Shown piece after piece: positions 5,325 to 5,842 of a stretch of DNA of 5,842 nt. The stretch is from Phycisphaerales bacterium UBA6054. GTDB taxonomy: Bacteria > Planctomycetota > Phycisphaerae > Phycisphaerales > UBA1924. Made by a program: the position numbers and the translations under genes. The notes below the pieces were generated by a model. It saw only the letters and a program-made list of their open reading frames with translations, was not told the origin of the DNA and did not search any database. Each line of letters begins with the position of its first letter. Within the stretch, counting starts at the first letter, position 1. The DNA is taken from positions 1 to 5,842 of the forward strand of contig DIYM01000009.1 in the NCBI GenBank assembly GCA_002429045.1. Direction: 5' to 3'.

Positions 5325-5842
5325 AGGGGTCAGAGCGGTCGGGATCGTGGGGGCGCGGGGGTATGTCGGGGCGGAGTTGATCGGTCTGATCGCGGCGCAC
5401 CCGGGCATGCGGCTGTCGTTCGCGGCGTCGCGCTCGCTGGCGGGTCGGGCGGTCGGGATCGCGGGCGCGGATGGGTTGGTGTATGCGGATGCGTCGGCGG
5501 ATGCGGTGGCCGCGATGGACGCGGACGCCGTGGTGCTGGCGGTGCCGGACGGGGCGGCGGGGGCGTACGCGGGGGCGCTCGGGGACCGGGTGGTGCTCGA
5601 TCTGTCGAGCGATCATCGGTTCGACGATGGCTGGGCGTACGGGCTGAGCGAGCACAACGAGGGGTCGCTGCGTGGCGCGACGCGGATCAGCAACCCGGGG
5701 TGCTACGCGACGGCGGTTCAGCTGGCGTTGAGGCCTCTGCTGGGCGTGTTGGACGGGGCCGCGTTCGCGTTCGGGGTGTCGGGGTACTCGGGGGCCGGGA
5801 CAACGCCGAGCGTGCGGAACGATGTCGCGATGCTCGGGGGGG
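5317..5842 (+). CDS. argC: N-acetyl-gamma-glutamyl-phosphate reductase, 3' end missing
   Basis: The first 175 residues of the NADPH-dependent reductase that converts N-acetylglutamyl phosphate to the semialdehyde, step three of the pathway. The nucleotide-binding motif VGIVGARGYVGAEL is at 8-21, with LAVPDGA at 74-80 and LDLSSDHRF at 94-102. The catalytic cysteine is Cys129 in SNPGCYAT. GYSGAGTTPS (156-165) belongs to the substrate-binding region. The frame is intact to the window edge; full family members run to about 310-350 residues, so roughly the C-terminal half is missing. The start is TTG at 5317, eight bases inside argB, chosen for its Shine-Dalgarno site. The next usable start, GTG at 5347, would cut off the front of the Rossmann motif. 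argH is the expected next gene by comparison with Xanthomonas, but is not seen. Confidence 0.93.
   Translation, partial: MAEGVRAVGIVGARGYVGAELIGLIAAHPGMRLSFAASRSLAGRAVGIAGADGLVYADASADAVAAMDADAVVLAVPDGAAGAYAGALGDRVVLDLSSDHRFDDGWAYGLSEHNEGSLRGATRISNPGCYATAVQLALRPLLGVLDGAAFAFGVSGYSGAGTTPSVRNDVAMLGG

Noticed and set aside
3879..5408. A 509-codon open frame on the minus strand opposite argB
   Set aside because: It is rich in Arg, Pro and His with no recognisable motif, and lies opposite a clear ArgB protein. Long antisense frames are expected with G-ending codons in GC-rich DNA.
1..5842. A novel defence, mobile or CRISPR-like system
   Set aside because: Every long stretch is accounted for by arginine-biosynthesis genes. 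There are no spacer-repeat arrays, transposase, integrase or phage motifs.

Overview
The window holds most of one arginine-biosynthesis operon, read left to right on the + strand, from a very GC-rich bacterium. Gene order is argR - argF' - argG - argE - argB(NAGS-kinase) - argC, with argC cut off by the right edge. Apart from the leading argR, gene content and order match, as I recall it, the Xanthomonas arginine cluster (argF' argG argE argB argC argH). That is the route in which N-acetylornithine is carbamoylated before the acetyl group is removed. The proteins are recognisably of that type but clearly divergent from the Xanthomonas versions I can recall. Codon use is strongly biased to G-ending codons (GCG, GTG, GGG, CGG, ACG, TCG). 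I cannot place the organism firmly. A non-proteobacterial GC-rich lineage such as a Phycisphaerae-like planctomycete is a guess; a gammaproteobacterial relative is not excluded.

Layout: bases 1-106 carry no convincing gene. They hold a short 12-bp tandem repeat and a GC-only hairpin. Bases 107-142 are the control point. A consensus sigma70-type promoter (TTGACA, 17 bp, TATAAT) is overlaid by a perfect 12-bp inverted repeat. The argR ATG sits six bases after the -10 box, so the transcript is probably leaderless at argR. From 142 to the end there is no intergenic space: every gene overlaps the next by 1 to 8 bases.

How the genes work together: ArgB is a fused N-acetylglutamate synthase-kinase and would do the first two steps. 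ArgC makes the semialdehyde, and an aminotransferase not in the window (ArgD type) would give N-acetylornithine. ArgF' carbamoylates this to N-acetylcitrulline and ArgE removes the acetyl group to give citrulline. ArgG condenses citrulline with aspartate, and argininosuccinate lyase (ArgH, expected downstream) would finish arginine. ArgR, the first gene, would sense arginine and probably represses the whole operon, including itself, through the inverted repeat over the promoter. I saw no mobile element, CRISPR array, tRNA or rRNA.
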